From assembly GCF_001806325.1 (NCBI RefSeq), contig NZ_CP017580.1:372001-436000 (forward strand): a stretch of 64,000 bases of DNA, written 5' to 3'. A model generated the notes under the pieces. That model did no database searches. It was not told where the DNA came from and saw only the letters and a program-made list of their open reading frames with translations. Positions 1 through 14,229 of this stretch are shown here, one piece after another. The stretch is from Curtobacterium sp. BH-2-1-1 (GTDB taxonomy: Bacteria; Actinomycetota; Actinomycetes; Actinomycetales; Microbacteriaceae). Each line of letters opens with the position of its first letter. The stretch's first letter is position 1. Made by a program: the position numbers and the translations under genes.

Positions 1-108
1 CTCACCGGCGCGCAGATCGACGCCATCGAGCGGTCCGTGGCCGACGAGGGCACCCTCCGCTACGACCGCGACGGAGTCCGGATCTACGAGGTGCGCGATG
101 CAGCATGA
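1..108 (+). CDS. 3' end of an unidentified gene (partial)
   Basis: The frame is open from base 1 to a TGA at 106-108, giving 35 C-terminal residues that start LTGAQIDAIERSVADEG and end YEVRDAA. The gene begins upstream of the window. The fragment is too short to assign a family. Its stop overlaps the start of the next gene (ATG at 98) by 11 bp, so the two are probably cotranscribed. I cannot name a function. Confidence 0.6.
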   Translation, partial: LTGAQIDAIERSVADEGTLRYDRDGVRIYEVRDAA

Positions 109-982
109 GCCGGGGGCACGTCACCGGATGACCACCCGGCGGTCCTTCCTGCGCCGCGGTGTGACGATCGCCGGCATCGCGGGGGTCGCCGTGGTCGCCG
201 GCACCACGGCCGTCGTGCTGCCCACGCGTGCCGGTGACGGGGTCGCCCGCGCCGAACGCATGCCCACCGGGGCGCTCGAGTCCGAGGGGACGCGGTGGGT
301 CCCCTACCTCGCGCAGGACTTCGACCTCGACGCCGCGCTCGGCGAACTCCTCGCGGTGTACCCGCGGATGGCGGAGTACAGCGGGATGCGGGACACGTCG
401 GGCAAGGGGCTCTACTCCCCCGACCAGGTGGTGTCGGTGCATGACTCGGTGCTCGACTTCCACCTCCGCAGCAACGGGTCCCAGCCCCTCGTGGCGACGG
501 TCCTCCCCGCCGGCTACCGGGCGTACACGCACCAGCGCGTCTCGATCCGGTACCGCGCCGACGAGGTCCCCGGCTACAAGTTCGTCATGATCCTCTGGCC
601 GCTGTCCGGCGACTGGAACGAGGGCGAGATCGACTGGCCCGAGGGTGACCTCACCGGCGACGTCCGCCCGGTGTCGGCGATCCCGGGCAGCTACGACCCC
701 ACGACCGAGGCGATGACGTTCCTGCCCGAGGACCCGACGGTGGTGTCCGGCGGGCAGACCGACTGGCACGTCGCGACCGTGGAGTGGACCGCCGACGCGG
801 TGCGCTTCTACTGGGACGACGAGCTGCTCGAGACGGTCACGGGCGCGGTGCCCACGACGCCGATGCGCGTGACGCTGCAGGCGGAGACGATCATCCACGA
901 CGCCGAGGTGCCGGCCGACGCATCCGGGCACGTGCTCGTGGACTGGGTGGTCGCGTACCGGAAGAGCAGGGTGCAGTCCTGA
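98..982 (+). CDS. Secreted GH16-like glycoside hydrolase / lectin-fold protein
   Basis: A 294-residue protein with a twin-arginine signal (RRSFLRRG near residues 14-21) and a hydrophobic segment to about residue 42, so it is exported. The rest reads as a concanavalin-A-like beta-sandwich. The stretch EIDWPE at residues 177-182 matches the GH16 catalytic pattern E-x-D-x-x-E (nucleophile E177, acid/base E182), and WHVATVEW plus YWDD later are typical of the fold. Family members cut beta-1,3/1,4-glucans, agars or other polysaccharides; the substrate here is not readable. A second ATG at 128 sits directly before the signal peptide. ATG 98 has a GAGG 6 nt upstream and overlaps the preceding gene, so either start is possible. 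The gene is followed by the hairpin at 1050-1083. Confidence 0.78.
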   Translation: MQHEPGARHRMTTRRSFLRRGVTIAGIAGVAVVAGTTAVVLPTRAGDGVARAERMPTGALESEGTRWVPYLAQDFDLDAALGELLAVYPRMAEYSGMRDTSGKGLYSPDQVVSVHDSVLDFHLRSNGSQPLVATVLPAGYRAYTHQRVSIRYRADEVPGYKFVMILWPLSGDWNEGEIDWPEGDLTGDVRPVSAIPGSYDPTTEAMTFLPEDPTVVSGGQTDWHVATVEWTADAVRFYWDDELLETVTGAVPTTPMRVTLQAETIIHDAEVPADASGHVLVDWVVAYRKSRVQS

Positions 983-1049
983 CCTGATCGGCCGCCCTGG
1001 TGTGTCGGTTCGTCGCCTGGCCTGTCACGCGGCTTCTGCGCCGGAAACG

Positions 1050-1083
1050 GAACAAGCCCCCGGGAGATCCCGGGGGCTTGTTC
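1050..1083 (-). terminator. Strong hairpin terminator after tRNA-Gln
   Basis: A perfect inverted repeat of 16 bp per arm (GAACAAGCCCCCGGGA on the left arm) with a 2-nt centre, just downstream of the 3' end of the minus-strand tRNA and followed by a T-rich tract in that direction. It can also stop the GH16 transcript coming from the other side. Confidence 0.85.
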
Positions 1084-1091
1084 TACGAGTG

Positions 1092-1163
1092 CTGGGGTAC
1101 CTGGACTCGAACCAAGAACGACGGTACCAGAAACCGCTGTGTTGCCAATTACACCATACCCCA
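1092..1163 (-). tRNA. tRNA-Gln (anticodon CTG)
   Basis: Read on the minus strand the segment folds as a standard tRNA. The acceptor stem is TGGGGTA/TACCCCA with discriminator G, followed by a D arm, an anticodon loop TTCTGGT giving CTG (glutamine, CAG codons) and a T loop containing GGTTCGAGTCC. No CCA is encoded. The hairpin at 1050-1083 follows it. Confidence 0.95.
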
Positions 1164-1207
1164 AAGGCCCGGAGGCCTTCGGTCCCGGTTGCCCGGGGCA
1201 CGATCAA

Positions 1208-2167
1208 CTACTGTACAGCATCCCGGAGGTCCGTGAGACCACCGACGAGATCCCGGTGCACCGCGGCGGCCGTGACCGCCCCGTGGCCGGCCGCCACGAT
1301 CAGCTGTTCCGGTCCGGGTGGCGTCACGTCGCCCACGGCGTACAGCCCGGGCACGCTCGTCCGTCCGGAGCGGTCGACCACGACGAGCCCCTCGGCATCG
1401 CGGCGGAGGTCCGCGTCGACCCAGTCCAGGTCGGCGTGCCACCGGGGCCGGACGAACCCGCCCGTCCGCGGCTCCACGTGCCCGTCTGCGAGGCGGACGC
1501 CGGTCATCCCGGAGCGGTCCCCCTCGAGGTCCGCCACGGCCCGCTCGTCGACGCGCACGCCCGCTGCGGCCAGGCGGGCACGGCCGGCGTCGTCGAGCGG
1601 CGCGATGCCGTTCGTGTACACGATGAGGTCGTCCGCCCACGCCGCGAGCAGCAGGGCGCGGTCGACGACGTCGTCCGTCTCGCAGAGGAACGCCAACGGC
1701 TCGCCGGCCTTCTCGTAGGCATCGCACTCGACGCAGCTGTGCACCGCGGTGCCGTAGAACGCGCGGAGCATCGGAAGCGCCGGGAACTCCTCGCGCAGGC
1801 CCGTCGCGAGCACGACGGCACGGGCCGTCGCCTCGACCTCGGTGCCGCGCCAGGCACCGTGCACGAGCCACCGGTCGCCCTCCGGCGAGATCCGGTCCAC
1901 GACCGTCTGCACGACCGTGGCCTCGGCGTAGGCCTCGACCTCTGCGCGCCCGAGCTTCCGGAGCTCGAGGGGTGAGACACCGTCGCGCGTCAGGAACCCG
2001 TGCGACCGCAGCGTGGCAGCGTTCCGGGGGCGGTTGGCGTCCACGAGGAGCACGGTGCGCTTCGCACGGACGAGGTTGAGGGCGGCGCTGAGCCCGGCCG
2101 GGCCGGCACCGACGACGACGACGTCGACCGTCAGCCGCTCGGCTGCGTCAGCCTGCCGTTCGGCCAC
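1208..2167 (-). CDS. FAD/NAD(P)-dependent disulfide-reductase-like oxidoreductase
   Basis: A 319-residue protein with an N-terminal FAD-binding Rossmann motif (VVVVGAGPAGLSAAL), a central CVEC motif and the C-terminal FAD signature VPGLYAVGDV. This is the layout of the thioredoxin-reductase-like group. The CxxC sits in HSCVECDAYE instead of the usual CATC, so I do not call it TrxB; it may be a flavin reductase or a ferredoxin/thioredoxin reductase relative. The start is GTG at 2167, two bases beyond the last base of the gltX stop, which makes gltX and this gene a tight unit. Longer in-frame starts lie wholly inside gltX and are unlikely. Confidence 0.8.
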   Translation of the reverse strand: MAERQADAAERLTVDVVVVGAGPAGLSAALNLVRAKRTVLLVDANRPRNAATLRSHGFLTRDGVSPLELRKLGRAEVEAYAEATVVQTVVDRISPEGDRWLVHGAWRGTEVEATARAVVLATGLREEFPALPMLRAFYGTAVHSCVECDAYEKAGEPLAFLCETDDVVDRALLLAAWADDLIVYTNGIAPLDDAGRARLAAAGVRVDERAVADLEGDRSGMTGVRLADGHVEPRTGGFVRPRWHADLDWVDADLRRDAEGLVVVDRSGRTSVPGLYAVGDVTPPGPEQLIVAAGHGAVTAAAVHRDLVGGLTDLRDAVQ

Positions 2168-2168
2168 G

Positions 2169-3656
2169 TCAGCGGTCCGCGAGGCGACGCAGGCGCGTGA
2201 CGGTGGACTCCTTGCCCAGGATCTCCATCGACTCGAACAGCGGCGGGCTGATCCGTCGACCGGACACCGCGACGCGCAGCGGACCGAACGCCACACGGGG
2301 CTTCAGGCCGAGACCGTCGATGAGCGCCGCACGGAGCGCACCCTCGATCGAGGCCGTCGTCCAGTCGTCGAGCGGCTCCAGCGCGGCGATGCTCGCGCGG
2401 AGCACGTCACCGGCATCGGCCTTGAGGGTCCCCAGGGCGTCCTCGTCGATCTCGAGCGCGTCGTCCGACGTGAAGAGGAACGCCAGGAGCCCCGGTGCCT
2501 CGCCGAGGAGCTGCATGCGCTCCTGGACGAGCGGCGCCGCCTTCGTGAGGACCTCGAGCTGCTCCGGCGTCACCGGATCCGACACGATGCCCGACAGGTA
2601 CGGCAGCAGCCGCCCGCGGAAGTCGTCGGCGTCCAGCAGGCGGATGTGGTCGCCGTTGATCGCCTCGGCCTTCTTGTGGTCGAAGCGCGCGGGGTTCGGG
2701 TTGACGTCGGAGACCTCGAACGCCCGGACCATCTCGTCGACCGTGAACACGTCGCGGTCCGGACCGATCGACCACCCGAGCAGCGCGAGGTAGTTGACGA
2801 GCCCCTCGGGGATCATCCCGGCGGCGCGGTGGTGGAACAGGTTCGACTCGGGGTCGCGCTTCGAGAGCTTCTTGTTACCCTCCCCCATGACGTACGGCAG
2901 GTGCCCGAACACCGGGATGAACTCGGCGAGACCGACCTCGTACAGGGCCTCGTACAGGGCGATCTGGCGCGGCGTCGACGACAGGAGGTCCTCGCCGCGG
3001 AGCACGTGCGTCACGCCCATCAGCGCGTCGTCCACCGGGTTGGTGAAGGTGTACAGCGGCTTACCGTTCGGCCGGACGACCACGAAGTCCGGGAAAGTGC
3101 CCTGCTTGAAGGTGATCTCACCGCGCACGAGGTCCTCGAAGCTCAGGTCGCGGTCGGGCACGCGCAGCCGCAGTGCCGGCTCACGCCCCTGGTCACGGAA
3201 GGCCTGGCGCTCGGCGTCGGTGAGGTCGCGCTCGTGGTTGTCGTAGCCCTGCTTCGGGTCACGCCCGGCGGCCTTGTTGCGGGCCTCCATCTCCTCGGGG
3301 GTGACGAAGGACTCGTAGACGTGTCCGGAGGCCTTGAGCTTCGCGATGACGTCCTCGTAGACGTCCGTCCGCTCGGACTGCCGGTACGGACCGTGCGGGC
3401 CGCCGGCCTCGACGCCCTCGTCCCAGTCGAGCCGGAGCCAGCGCAGTGCCTCGAGGATCTGCTGGTACGACTCCTCGCTGTCACGGGCGGCGTCGGTGTC
3501 CTCGATGCGGAACACGAGCTTGCCGCCGGTGTGCCGCGCGTACGCCCAGTTGAACAGCGCAGTACGGATCAGTCCGACGTGCGGCGTCCCCGTCGGGCTC
3601 GGGCAGAAGCGGACACGGACATCGGAACCGGAAGCGGTGGTGAATGGCGCAGTCAT
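2169..3656 (-). CDS. gltX: Glutamyl-tRNA synthetase
   Basis: A class I aminoacyl-tRNA synthetase of 495 residues, the usual length for the family. It charges tRNA-Glu with glutamate in the cytoplasm. The HIGH-like signature is PHVG at residues 25-28 within [18 protein letters not shown], and the KMSKS-like loop KLSKR is near residue 260. The C-terminal anticodon-binding helical domain follows. The box TAGGAT ends 9 nt before the ATG, so the mRNA may have almost no leader. A flavoprotein gene follows with no gap. The gene lies just upstream of the rRNA operon on the other side of the 3724-3752 hairpin. Confidence 0.97.
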   Translation of the reverse strand: MTAPFTTASGSDVRVRFCPSPTGTPHVGLIRTALFNWAYARHTGGKLVFRIEDTDAARDSEESYQQILEALRWLRLDWDEGVEAGGPHGPYRQSERTDVYEDVIAKLKASGHVYESFVTPEEMEARNKAAGRDPKQGYDNHERDLTDAERQAFRDQGREPALRLRVPDRDLSFEDLVRGEITFKQGTFPDFVVVRPNGKPLYTFTNPVDDALMGVTHVLRGEDLLSSTPRQIALYEALYEVGLAEFIPVFGHLPYVMGEGNKKLSKRDPESNLFHHRAAGMIPEGLVNYLALLGWSIGPDRDVFTVDEMVRAFEVSDVNPNPARFDHKKAEAINGDHIRLLDADDFRGRLLPYLSGIVSDPVTPEQLEVLTKAAPLVQERMQLLGEAPGLLAFLFTSDDALEIDEDALGTLKADAGDVLRASIAALEPLDDWTTASIEGALRAALIDGLGLKPRVAFGPLRVAVSGRRISPPLFESMEILGKESTVTRLRRLADR

Positions 3657-3723
3657 GACACGACGATCCTACCGGCCGGCACCGACCGCCACGAGAGGCT
3701 GTGGAGGACCCGCAAACGCAGAA

Positions 3724-3752
3724 AACCCCTGACCACGTGGTGGTCAGGGGTT
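3724..3752 (-). terminator. Terminator of the rRNA operon
   Basis: A perfect 13-bp stem (AACCCCTGACCAC with its complement) with a 3-nt GTG loop. It lies about 20 nt beyond the 3' end of 5S rRNA on the minus strand. Confidence 0.85.
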
Positions 3753-3772
3753 CCCTGGTATTCGTAACGTTG

Positions 3773-3892
3773 AGTCCGGCGGCGTCCTACTCTCCCACAA
3801 GGTCCCCCTTGCAGTACCATCGGCGCTGAGAGGCTTAGCTTCCGGGTTCGGAATGTGACCGGGCGTTTCCCTCTCGCTATGACCACCGGAAC
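3773..3892 (-). rRNA. 5S ribosomal RNA
   Basis: The minus strand carries the conserved 5S core (AAACGCCCGGTCACATTCC, then CCGAACCCGGAAGCTAAGCC and GCGCCGATGGTACTGC). The ends are set by pairing of the 5' CCGGTGG with the 3' CCGCCGG, so both are accurate to a few bases. It is the last rRNA of the operon, about 140 nt after 23S. Confidence 0.92.
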
Positions 3893-4029
3893 ACCTTCGA
3901 CCCAATCGCTTGGAAGTTCGAAAGCTGTTCCGCGCATGCGCGGTGTTCAGTTTCTTGTTCCCGATCGTCTGTCGGGAACCACAAAGTGGACGCGAGCCCC
4001 ACACCAAAGGTGTGGGAAATAGTTGTATT

Positions 4030-9126
<5,097 letters not shown>

Positions 9127-9484
9127 AAAAATTACAACCAACACCCGAAGATGTCAGCGAGTTGATTCTGACTGTTGACTGTCTACTGACAATCTTCAAT
9201 CCAAAAGGAATTGTCTCCGAACCCACCAGCAAGCTGATGAGTCACGGGGTCAATAAATTGGCATTGACAATGTGCACGCTGTTGAGTTCTCAAGGACCAG
9301 ACGCACTCCCCACTCGACCCCGAAAGAGGTTCCGCCAGAGAGGCTTTTGGCTTTCGTTGCCCGGGGAAGAACCGTGGTGGACAAGATCTCCGGGTCTTTG
9401 ACCAGGTGACCGTCTCGGCCGTTCCGTTCTCCGCCTCAGCGGCAACGAGTGATTACTTTACGCAGAGGTGAACGGCAGCACCAA
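9127..9484 (-). promoter_or_regulatory. rRNA operon leader and putative promoter
   Basis: This AT-richer region lies upstream of 16S. At 9270-9294 the minus strand contains CTTGAGAACTCAACAGCGTG, an rRNA leader element known from many Actinobacteria. The best promoter match I see is TTGGTG (9484-9479) with an 18-nt spacer to TAAAGT (9460-9455); it is weak. No protein gene is supported here. The 95 nt beyond it (9485-9579) show nothing before the next hairpin. Confidence 0.5.
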
Positions 9485-9579
9485 CCCGGGCCACATCCCG
9501 GGCGTGTCGGCTCTGCGAGGCCCGGAAACTCGGGGATCGCGCGGTGCGGGCAGTGCCGACCTGCGCCGGGAACGACGGA

Positions 9580-9607
9580 AGGCACGGTGCGAACCCGCAC
9601 CGTGCCT
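9580..9607 (-). terminator. Hairpin downstream of rlmN
   Basis: A 12-bp perfect stem (AGGCACGGTGCG and complement) with a 4-nt loop, 30 nt after the rlmN stop. Its sequence resembles the GGAGGCGCGGTGCC palindromes found elsewhere in the window, so a member of that repeat family may serve as terminator here. Confidence 0.7.
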
Positions 9608-9636
9608 CCCGAACGAACGAACCGAACCGGACCGAC

Positions 9637-10869
9637 CTACTCGGCCGCAGCCAACTGCCCGCACGCACCGTCGATCTCCTTGCCGCGGGTGTCGCGGAGG
9701 GTCGTCGGGATGCCGGCGGCGTTGAGTCGCCGGACGAACTCGTCCTGCACGTGGACCTCGGACGAGGTCCAGACCGAGCCGGGCGTCGGGTTGAGCGGGA
9801 TCGGGTTCACGTGCACCCACCCCTTGCCGCGCTTGTTGAGCTTCTCGGCGAGCAGGTCGGCACGCCACGCGTGGTCGTTCATGTCCTTGATGAGCGCGTA
9901 CTCGATCGAGACACGTCGGCCCGTCTTGACGAAGTAGTTGTGGGCGGCGTCGATCGCCTCGTCCGCCTTCCACTTCGAGTTCACCGGGATGAGCTCGTCG
10001 CGGAGTTCGTCGTCGGGCGCGTGCAGGGAGAGCGCGAAGGTGACGGGGATGTCCTCGTCGGCGAGCTTGTTGATCGCGGGGACGAGCCCCACGGTCGACA
10101 CGGTGATGCCGCGGGCGCTCATGCCGAGACCGTTGGGTTGCGGCGCGACCATGATCCGGACGGCGTCCATCACGCGCTTGTAGTTCGCGAGCGGCTCCCC
10201 CATGCCCATGAACACGATGTTCGTCACGCGTTCGGCGTCGACGCGGTCCTTCCCGCCCTTGCGGGGATCACCGCCGAGCTCCCCCGCGGCGATGGCGGCG
10301 TTGGCACGGACGATCTGCTCGATGATCTCGGCCGTGGACATGTTCCGGGTCAGCCCGGCCTGCCCGGTCGCGCAGAACGGGCAGTTCATCCCGCACCCCG
10401 CCTGGGACGAGACACAGAGCGTGATGCGCCCCGGGTACCGCATGAGCACCGACTCGACCAGCGCCCCGTCGTGGAGCTTCCAGAGGAACTTGATCGTGTC
10501 GCCCTTGTCCGTCGCCAGACGACGGGTCTCGGTGAGGAGGGGCGGCAGCATGCCCGCCACGAGTTCCTCGCGCTGGGCGGCCGGCAAGTCGGTCATCTGC
10601 GCGGGGTCGGACGTGTAGTGCGTGAAGTAGTGGGTCGAGAGCTGCTTGGCGCGGAACTTCGGCAGCCCCAGCTCGACGACCTTCGCCTCACGCTCGGCGA
10701 CCGTCATGTCGGCGAGGTGCACGGGCGGCTTGCCACGCTTCGGGGACGCGAACTGCAGCAGCGGCCGGCCGTCGGTCCCGGTGGCCTGCGTCCAGCCCTC
10801 GGTGCGCGGACGCACCTGCGGACGAGCAGAGCGCTGCTCTTCGAAGGGGGTGCGGGTCTCGGAGGCCAT
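9637..10869 (-). CDS. rlmN: Dual-specificity 23S rRNA/tRNA adenine-C2 methyltransferase RlmN
   Basis: A radical-SAM enzyme of 410 residues that methylates C2 of A2503 in 23S rRNA and A37 in some tRNAs. The [4Fe-4S] motif C-x3-C-x2-C is visible as CGMNCPFC near residue 160. The family signatures GMGEPLAN and [17 protein letters not shown] and a late CGQL cysteine are present. Both ATG 10869 and GTG 10872 are possible starts. I chose ATG because a TAAACT box (10881-10876) ends exactly 6 nt before it, as in several apparently leaderless genes of this window. It is a single gene ending in the hairpin at 9580-9607. Confidence 0.95.
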   Translation of the reverse strand: MASETRTPFEEQRSARPQVRPRTEGWTQATGTDGRPLLQFASPKRGKPPVHLADMTVAEREAKVVELGLPKFRAKQLSTHYFTHYTSDPAQMTDLPAAQREELVAGMLPPLLTETRRLATDKGDTIKFLWKLHDGALVESVLMRYPGRITLCVSSQAGCGMNCPFCATGQAGLTRNMSTAEIIEQIVRANAAIAAGELGGDPRKGGKDRVDAERVTNIVFMGMGEPLANYKRVMDAVRIMVAPQPNGLGMSARGITVSTVGLVPAINKLADEDIPVTFALSLHAPDDELRDELIPVNSKWKADEAIDAAHNYFVKTGRRVSIEYALIKDMNDHAWRADLLAEKLNKRGKGWVHVNPIPLNPTPGSVWTSSEVHVQDEFVRRLNAAGIPTTLRDTRGKEIDGACGQLAAAE

Positions 10870-10909
10870 CACTCCAGTTTACGGGACGACGACGCCCCGC
10901 GGGTGCCGG

Positions 10910-11824
10910 TCAGCTGCCGGCGGGGAGCACCCGGGCGAAGTGGTGCGCCGCGGAGTACATCGGCACGATGTCGACGACCGCGCCGGGGTGCGGCGCCTGG
11001 AGCACCAGTCCGTCGCCGAGGAAGATGCCGACGTGGTCCTCGTTGTCGTACACGACGAGGTCGCCGGGCTGCGCCTCGGACTCCGGGATCGTCGTCGCGG
11101 CGGCGTCCTGCGTCGGGACGTAGTGCACGAGCGGGATCCCGACGGCCGCGTACGCGACCATCGTCAAGCCGGAGCAGTCGATGCCTTCGTGGCTCGCGCC
11201 GCCCTCGACGTACGGGTCGCCCATGTACTGCAAGGCGGTGGAGACCACTGTGGCCCGGTCGCCACCGGCGGAGAGGATCTTGGAGATCGCGTCCTCCGCC
11301 TGCTGGGTGCTGACGCCGAACTTCGTCACGATCGTCGGGTAGGACACCACGGTCGTGGTCGTCGTCATGCCGTCCGTCGACACCACGGGGACCTGGACGT
11401 CCCGGGCGACGGTGTAGGTCTGCGTGTGCTGCGAGGTGGTCGTCCCGTGGTGCGCGTCGGTCGACGGGGTCGCGGCGTTCGCCGGGACCGCGAGCGTCAG
11501 GCTCGAGGTGATGGCCAGTGCGGGCGCGAGGAGCACCGCTGCGCGCTTCGCGTTGGCAGCCCGGCGGACGTGCCGCGGGTCGACCGCCCGTTCGGCCCGG
11601 AGCGCTGCGGACCGGGACAGCACGGCCGCTCCGGCGACGGCCGTCGAGGCGACCGGGCGGGTGTTCGACAGGGACACGCTGCGCGCCGGCTTCTCGTGCT
11701 CCACGAAGGTCGAGCGGGCCACGGCGGGGCCGAACGCGGAACGACGTCCGCGGGGACGGCGCAGTTCGACGGCTTCGGTGGTGGCCGCGCCGTCGGGGGC
11801 TGCGGGCAGTGCGTGGCGTCCCAT
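10910..11824 (-). CDS. NlpC/P60 family cell-wall peptidase
   Basis: A 304-residue protein. The N-terminal ~110 residues are Arg/Ala-rich and precede a membrane or signal segment (LLAPALAITSSLTLAVPANA). A Thr-rich linker and a C-terminal NlpC/P60 domain follow. The catalytic cysteine is in IDCSGL (near residue 215) and the histidine in DHVGIF (near 263). Such enzymes cut D-Glu-Dap-type stem-peptide bonds in peptidoglycan. The long cytoplasmic N-terminus is like that of other actinobacterial hydrolases. The start at 11824 has an excellent Shine-Dalgarno sequence, GGAAGG, 4 nt upstream; a longer in-frame start lacks one. A TACGTTATCT-like -10 lies farther upstream. Confidence 0.85.
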   Translation of the reverse strand: MGRHALPAAPDGAATTEAVELRRPRGRRSAFGPAVARSTFVEHEKPARSVSLSNTRPVASTAVAGAAVLSRSAALRAERAVDPRHVRRAANAKRAAVLLAPALAITSSLTLAVPANAATPSTDAHHGTTTSQHTQTYTVARDVQVPVVSTDGMTTTTTVVSYPTIVTKFGVSTQQAEDAISKILSAGGDRATVVSTALQYMGDPYVEGGASHEGIDCSGLTMVAYAAVGIPLVHYVPTQDAAATTIPESEAQPGDLVVYDNEDHVGIFLGDGLVLQAPHPGAVVDIVPMYSAAHHFARVLPAGS

Positions 11825-12003
11825 GGTTCCTTCCGGGTCGGACGAGCCGGCCCGAGCAGATGACGAGGCGACTCGGGAAGATAACGTATTGGTCACGAAC
11901 CTGGGCCCCACTGGGCACTCGCCGCGGGTTCCTGCGGTTCGTCACAGGCTCGGGCGTTCCTCGCAGCCCGTTCAGAACCGGCCCGCACCGCTCCGGACGC
12001 GGC

Positions 12004-12756
12004 TCATGCGGGGGTGGGCCGCATGGCGGCGGCGATCCGCGCCTCCCGAGCCCGTGCCAGGTCGTCGAGGCGGGACGCCAGGGCGCGCACCGACTCGTCG
12101 ACCGGCGCGTCCCCCGAGATGTCCCCCGGGATCGGCGCCCCGGCGGTGACCGCGAGCGGGAGGACGCCCGCCCAGACCGCCTGGTCCTCGGCGTCGTCGA
12201 CCGACTCGCCGACGCCGGCGGCGCGGATCTTCACGCTCGCGTGCTCGAGGGGCAGCTGGAGGACCTGGGTGGCACGGACCTCCTTGGCGGTCATCTCGCG
12301 GACCTCGTCGCGGCGTCCGGGCATGAGGTGGTCGGCGACCTGCCAGAGCGCCTCGGTCCGCAGGTCGTCCGGCACCACGGCGGCGTTGCCGACGACCACG
12401 GCGCTGCGGTAGTTCGCGGAGCTGTCGAAGGTCGAGCGTGCGAACACCAGGCCGTCGACGTGGGTCACCGTGGCGCTGACGGGGACACCCGCGGCGCCGG
12501 CGTCGAGGAAGAGACCGCCGCCGGTCGAGCCGTGCAGGAGCAGGACGGGGCCGGCGCCGAGGTCGCCGACGCCGCAGAGGAACGGCAGGACGAGCGGGTG
12601 ACCGTCGCGGACGAAGCCGACGTGCGCGACGATCGCCTCGGCGAGGATCGCGTCGAGGTCGGCGGGGTCGTGGGACTGGCGGTCGCGGAGGCGGCGGACG
12701 GCGAGCGACGGGACGGCGGAGTCGGCGGGGTCGGACGGGAGGCTCGTGGTGCGCAT
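12004..12756 (-). CDS. Pyridoxamine 5'-phosphate oxidase-fold flavin/nucleotide-binding protein
   Basis: A 250-residue protein of the PPOX split-barrel family (COG3467 type): DAILAEAIVAHVGFV, then HGSTGGG, then YRSAVVVGNA. Members bind FMN or F420/haem; the exact reaction is usually unknown. The gene is divergent from a MocR-type PLP-dependent regulator, which suggests a link with vitamin B6 or amine metabolism (inference). The box TAGCGT (12769-12764) ends 7 nt before the ATG, so the mRNA is probably leaderless. The two divergent promoters share less than 60 bp. Confidence 0.78.
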   Translation of the reverse strand: MRTTSLPSDPADSAVPSLAVRRLRDRQSHDPADLDAILAEAIVAHVGFVRDGHPLVLPFLCGVGDLGAGPVLLLHGSTGGGLFLDAGAAGVPVSATVTHVDGLVFARSTFDSSANYRSAVVVGNAAVVPDDLRTEALWQVADHLMPGRRDEVREMTAKEVRATQVLQLPLEHASVKIRAAGVGESVDDAEDQAVWAGVLPLAVTAGAPIPGDISGDAPVDESVRALASRLDDLARAREARIAAAMRPTPA

Positions 12757-12790
12757 GCGGGCAACGCTAGGGTCAGGACCGGTCCGGTTC

Positions 12791-12830
12791 GTGGACCAGA
12801 TCGGGAGTGCTCAGGTGGACCAGTTCGGGA
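12791..12830 (+). promoter_or_regulatory. Tandem direct repeats in the PPOX/MocR divergent promoter
   Basis: Two near-identical 16-mers, GTGGACCAGATCGGGA (12791-12806) and GTGGACCAGTTCGGGA (12815-12830), differ at one base and are spaced 24 nt start to start. MocR/PdxR regulators typically bind paired direct repeats in such divergent regions. The second repeat overlaps the proposed GTG start of the regulator. Confidence 0.5.
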
Positions 12831-14221
12831 AGACCGCCGGGGTCGTCGCGCGCGTCCGGGCGATGGTGCAGGACGGGACGCTGGTGGCCGGGGACGCAGT
12901 GCCGTCGACCCGCGTCCTCGCGGCGGAGCTGGGGGTGGCGCGGGGGACGGTGGTCGCGGCGTACGAGCAACTCGACGGCGAGGGGTGGATCCGGACGCGG
13001 CAGGGTGCGGTGGCGCGGGTGGCGGTGGGGGTCGGTGCGGGCCACTGGCCCACCGAGCACGCTGCGCGCGACGCGACGGGGCGCACGGACGGGCACGCCG
13101 ACGGCTCGGCGGGTACCGGCGCGGACCTCCTCGACGCCCGCCCCGGGATCCCGGCGGTCACGGCGATCGCCGCCCGCGACTGGCGGGCCGCCTGGCGCGC
13201 CGCTGCGGACGCCCCGCTCCGCAACGCACTGTCCGACCCGGCCGGCCTCCCGGAGCTCCGCGCGCAGATCGCTGCCCAGCTCGGCCTCGCTCGCGGGTTC
13301 GCCCCGGAGATCGGCCGGATCGTGGTCACCGCCGGCACGGCCGAGGCGCTCTCGCTCGTCACCGAGGGACTCCGGAACCGCCTGGGTCGGGCGCCGGTCG
13401 TCGCCGTCGAGGATCCCGGCTACCGCTCCGGACGTCGGGCGATGACGAGCGCCGGAGCCACCCTCGTGGGTGTCCCGGTGGACGGCGACGGGATCGACGT
13501 CGACGTCCTCGGCCGCATCGGCCCGGTGGACGCGGTCGTCGTCACGCCGACGCACCAGTACCCGCTCGGCTCGGTGATGCCGGTGGCACGACGGTTCCGC
13601 CTGCTCGACTGGGCGACGCGCACCGGGGCGGTCGTGGTCGAGGACGACTACGACTCGGAGTTCCGGCACCGCGGCTCCCCTGTCCCGGCGCTGGCGGCAC
13701 TCGACGCGACGGGCGTCGTGGTGCACGTCGGCGGGTTCTCGAAGACCCTCGATCCACGGCTGCGCTGCAGCTACGTGGTCCTGCCACCGGGGCCGGTGCA
13801 CGAGGCCGTCGCCGCCTCGCGCCTCGCTCGCGGACCCGTGGTGGCGGAACCCGTGCAGATCGCGCTCGCGCACCTCCTCCGCACGGGCGCCCTCCGCCGT
13901 CACCTCGGCCGCGTGCGCCGGGACTACACGCATCGGCGCGAGCGGGTCGCGACGCGCGTCGCAGCGGTCGCGGGCCTGGAGGCGCGTGCCCTGGACGGCG
14001 GGCTGCACGCGGTCCTGACGTGGTCGGGTCGGGCGGCGGGGCGCGACGTGGTCGCCCGGATGGCGCGGTCCGGTGTGCTGGTGAGCGCGGTGGAGGAGTA
14101 CGAGGTGTCGCCGGGGAGCGCACCGGCGGGGATCGTCCTGGGCTACGGCGCGCTGACGCTGCCGCAGCTCGATCGCGCACTCGACGTCCTGCTCGAGGTC
14201 CTGCGGGTCAGGGGCGACTGA
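12815..14221 (+). CDS. MocR-family regulator (GntR HTH fused to class I aminotransferase fold)
   Basis: 468 residues. An N-terminal winged helix (VARVRAMVQDGTLVAGDAVPSTR... TVVAAYEQLDGEGW) is fused to an aminotransferase-like PLP domain. The PLP lysine lies in the motif HVGGFSKTLDPRLRC, and EDDYDSEFRH is the family signature. These proteins sense PLP or an amino compound and control neighbouring genes; here the divergent PPOX-fold gene is the likely target. GTG 12815 has GGGAG 7 nt upstream. In-frame starts at 12746 and 12791 would run into or beyond the divergent promoter. The stop lies inside the bidirectional hairpin at 14200-14229. Confidence 0.85.
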   Translation: MDQFGKTAGVVARVRAMVQDGTLVAGDAVPSTRVLAAELGVARGTVVAAYEQLDGEGWIRTRQGAVARVAVGVGAGHWPTEHAARDATGRTDGHADGSAGTGADLLDARPGIPAVTAIAARDWRAAWRAAADAPLRNALSDPAGLPELRAQIAAQLGLARGFAPEIGRIVVTAGTAEALSLVTEGLRNRLGRAPVVAVEDPGYRSGRRAMTSAGATLVGVPVDGDGIDVDVLGRIGPVDAVVVTPTHQYPLGSVMPVARRFRLLDWATRTGAVVVEDDYDSEFRHRGSPVPALAALDATGVVVHVGGFSKTLDPRLRCSYVVLPPGPVHEAVAASRLARGPVVAEPVQIALAHLLRTGALRRHLGRVRRDYTHRRERVATRVAAVAGLEARALDGGLHAVLTWSGRAAGRDVVARMARSGVLVSAVEEYEVSPGSAPAGIVLGYGALTLPQLDRALDVLLEVLRVRGD

Positions 14222-14229
14222 CCCGCAGG
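14200..14229. terminator. Bidirectional terminator shared by two convergent genes
   Basis: A perfect 12-bp stem (CCTGCGGGTCAG and complement) with a 6-nt loop. The stop codon of the MocR gene (14219-14221) and that of the convergent hydrolase (14208-14210) both lie inside it. Confidence 0.7.
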
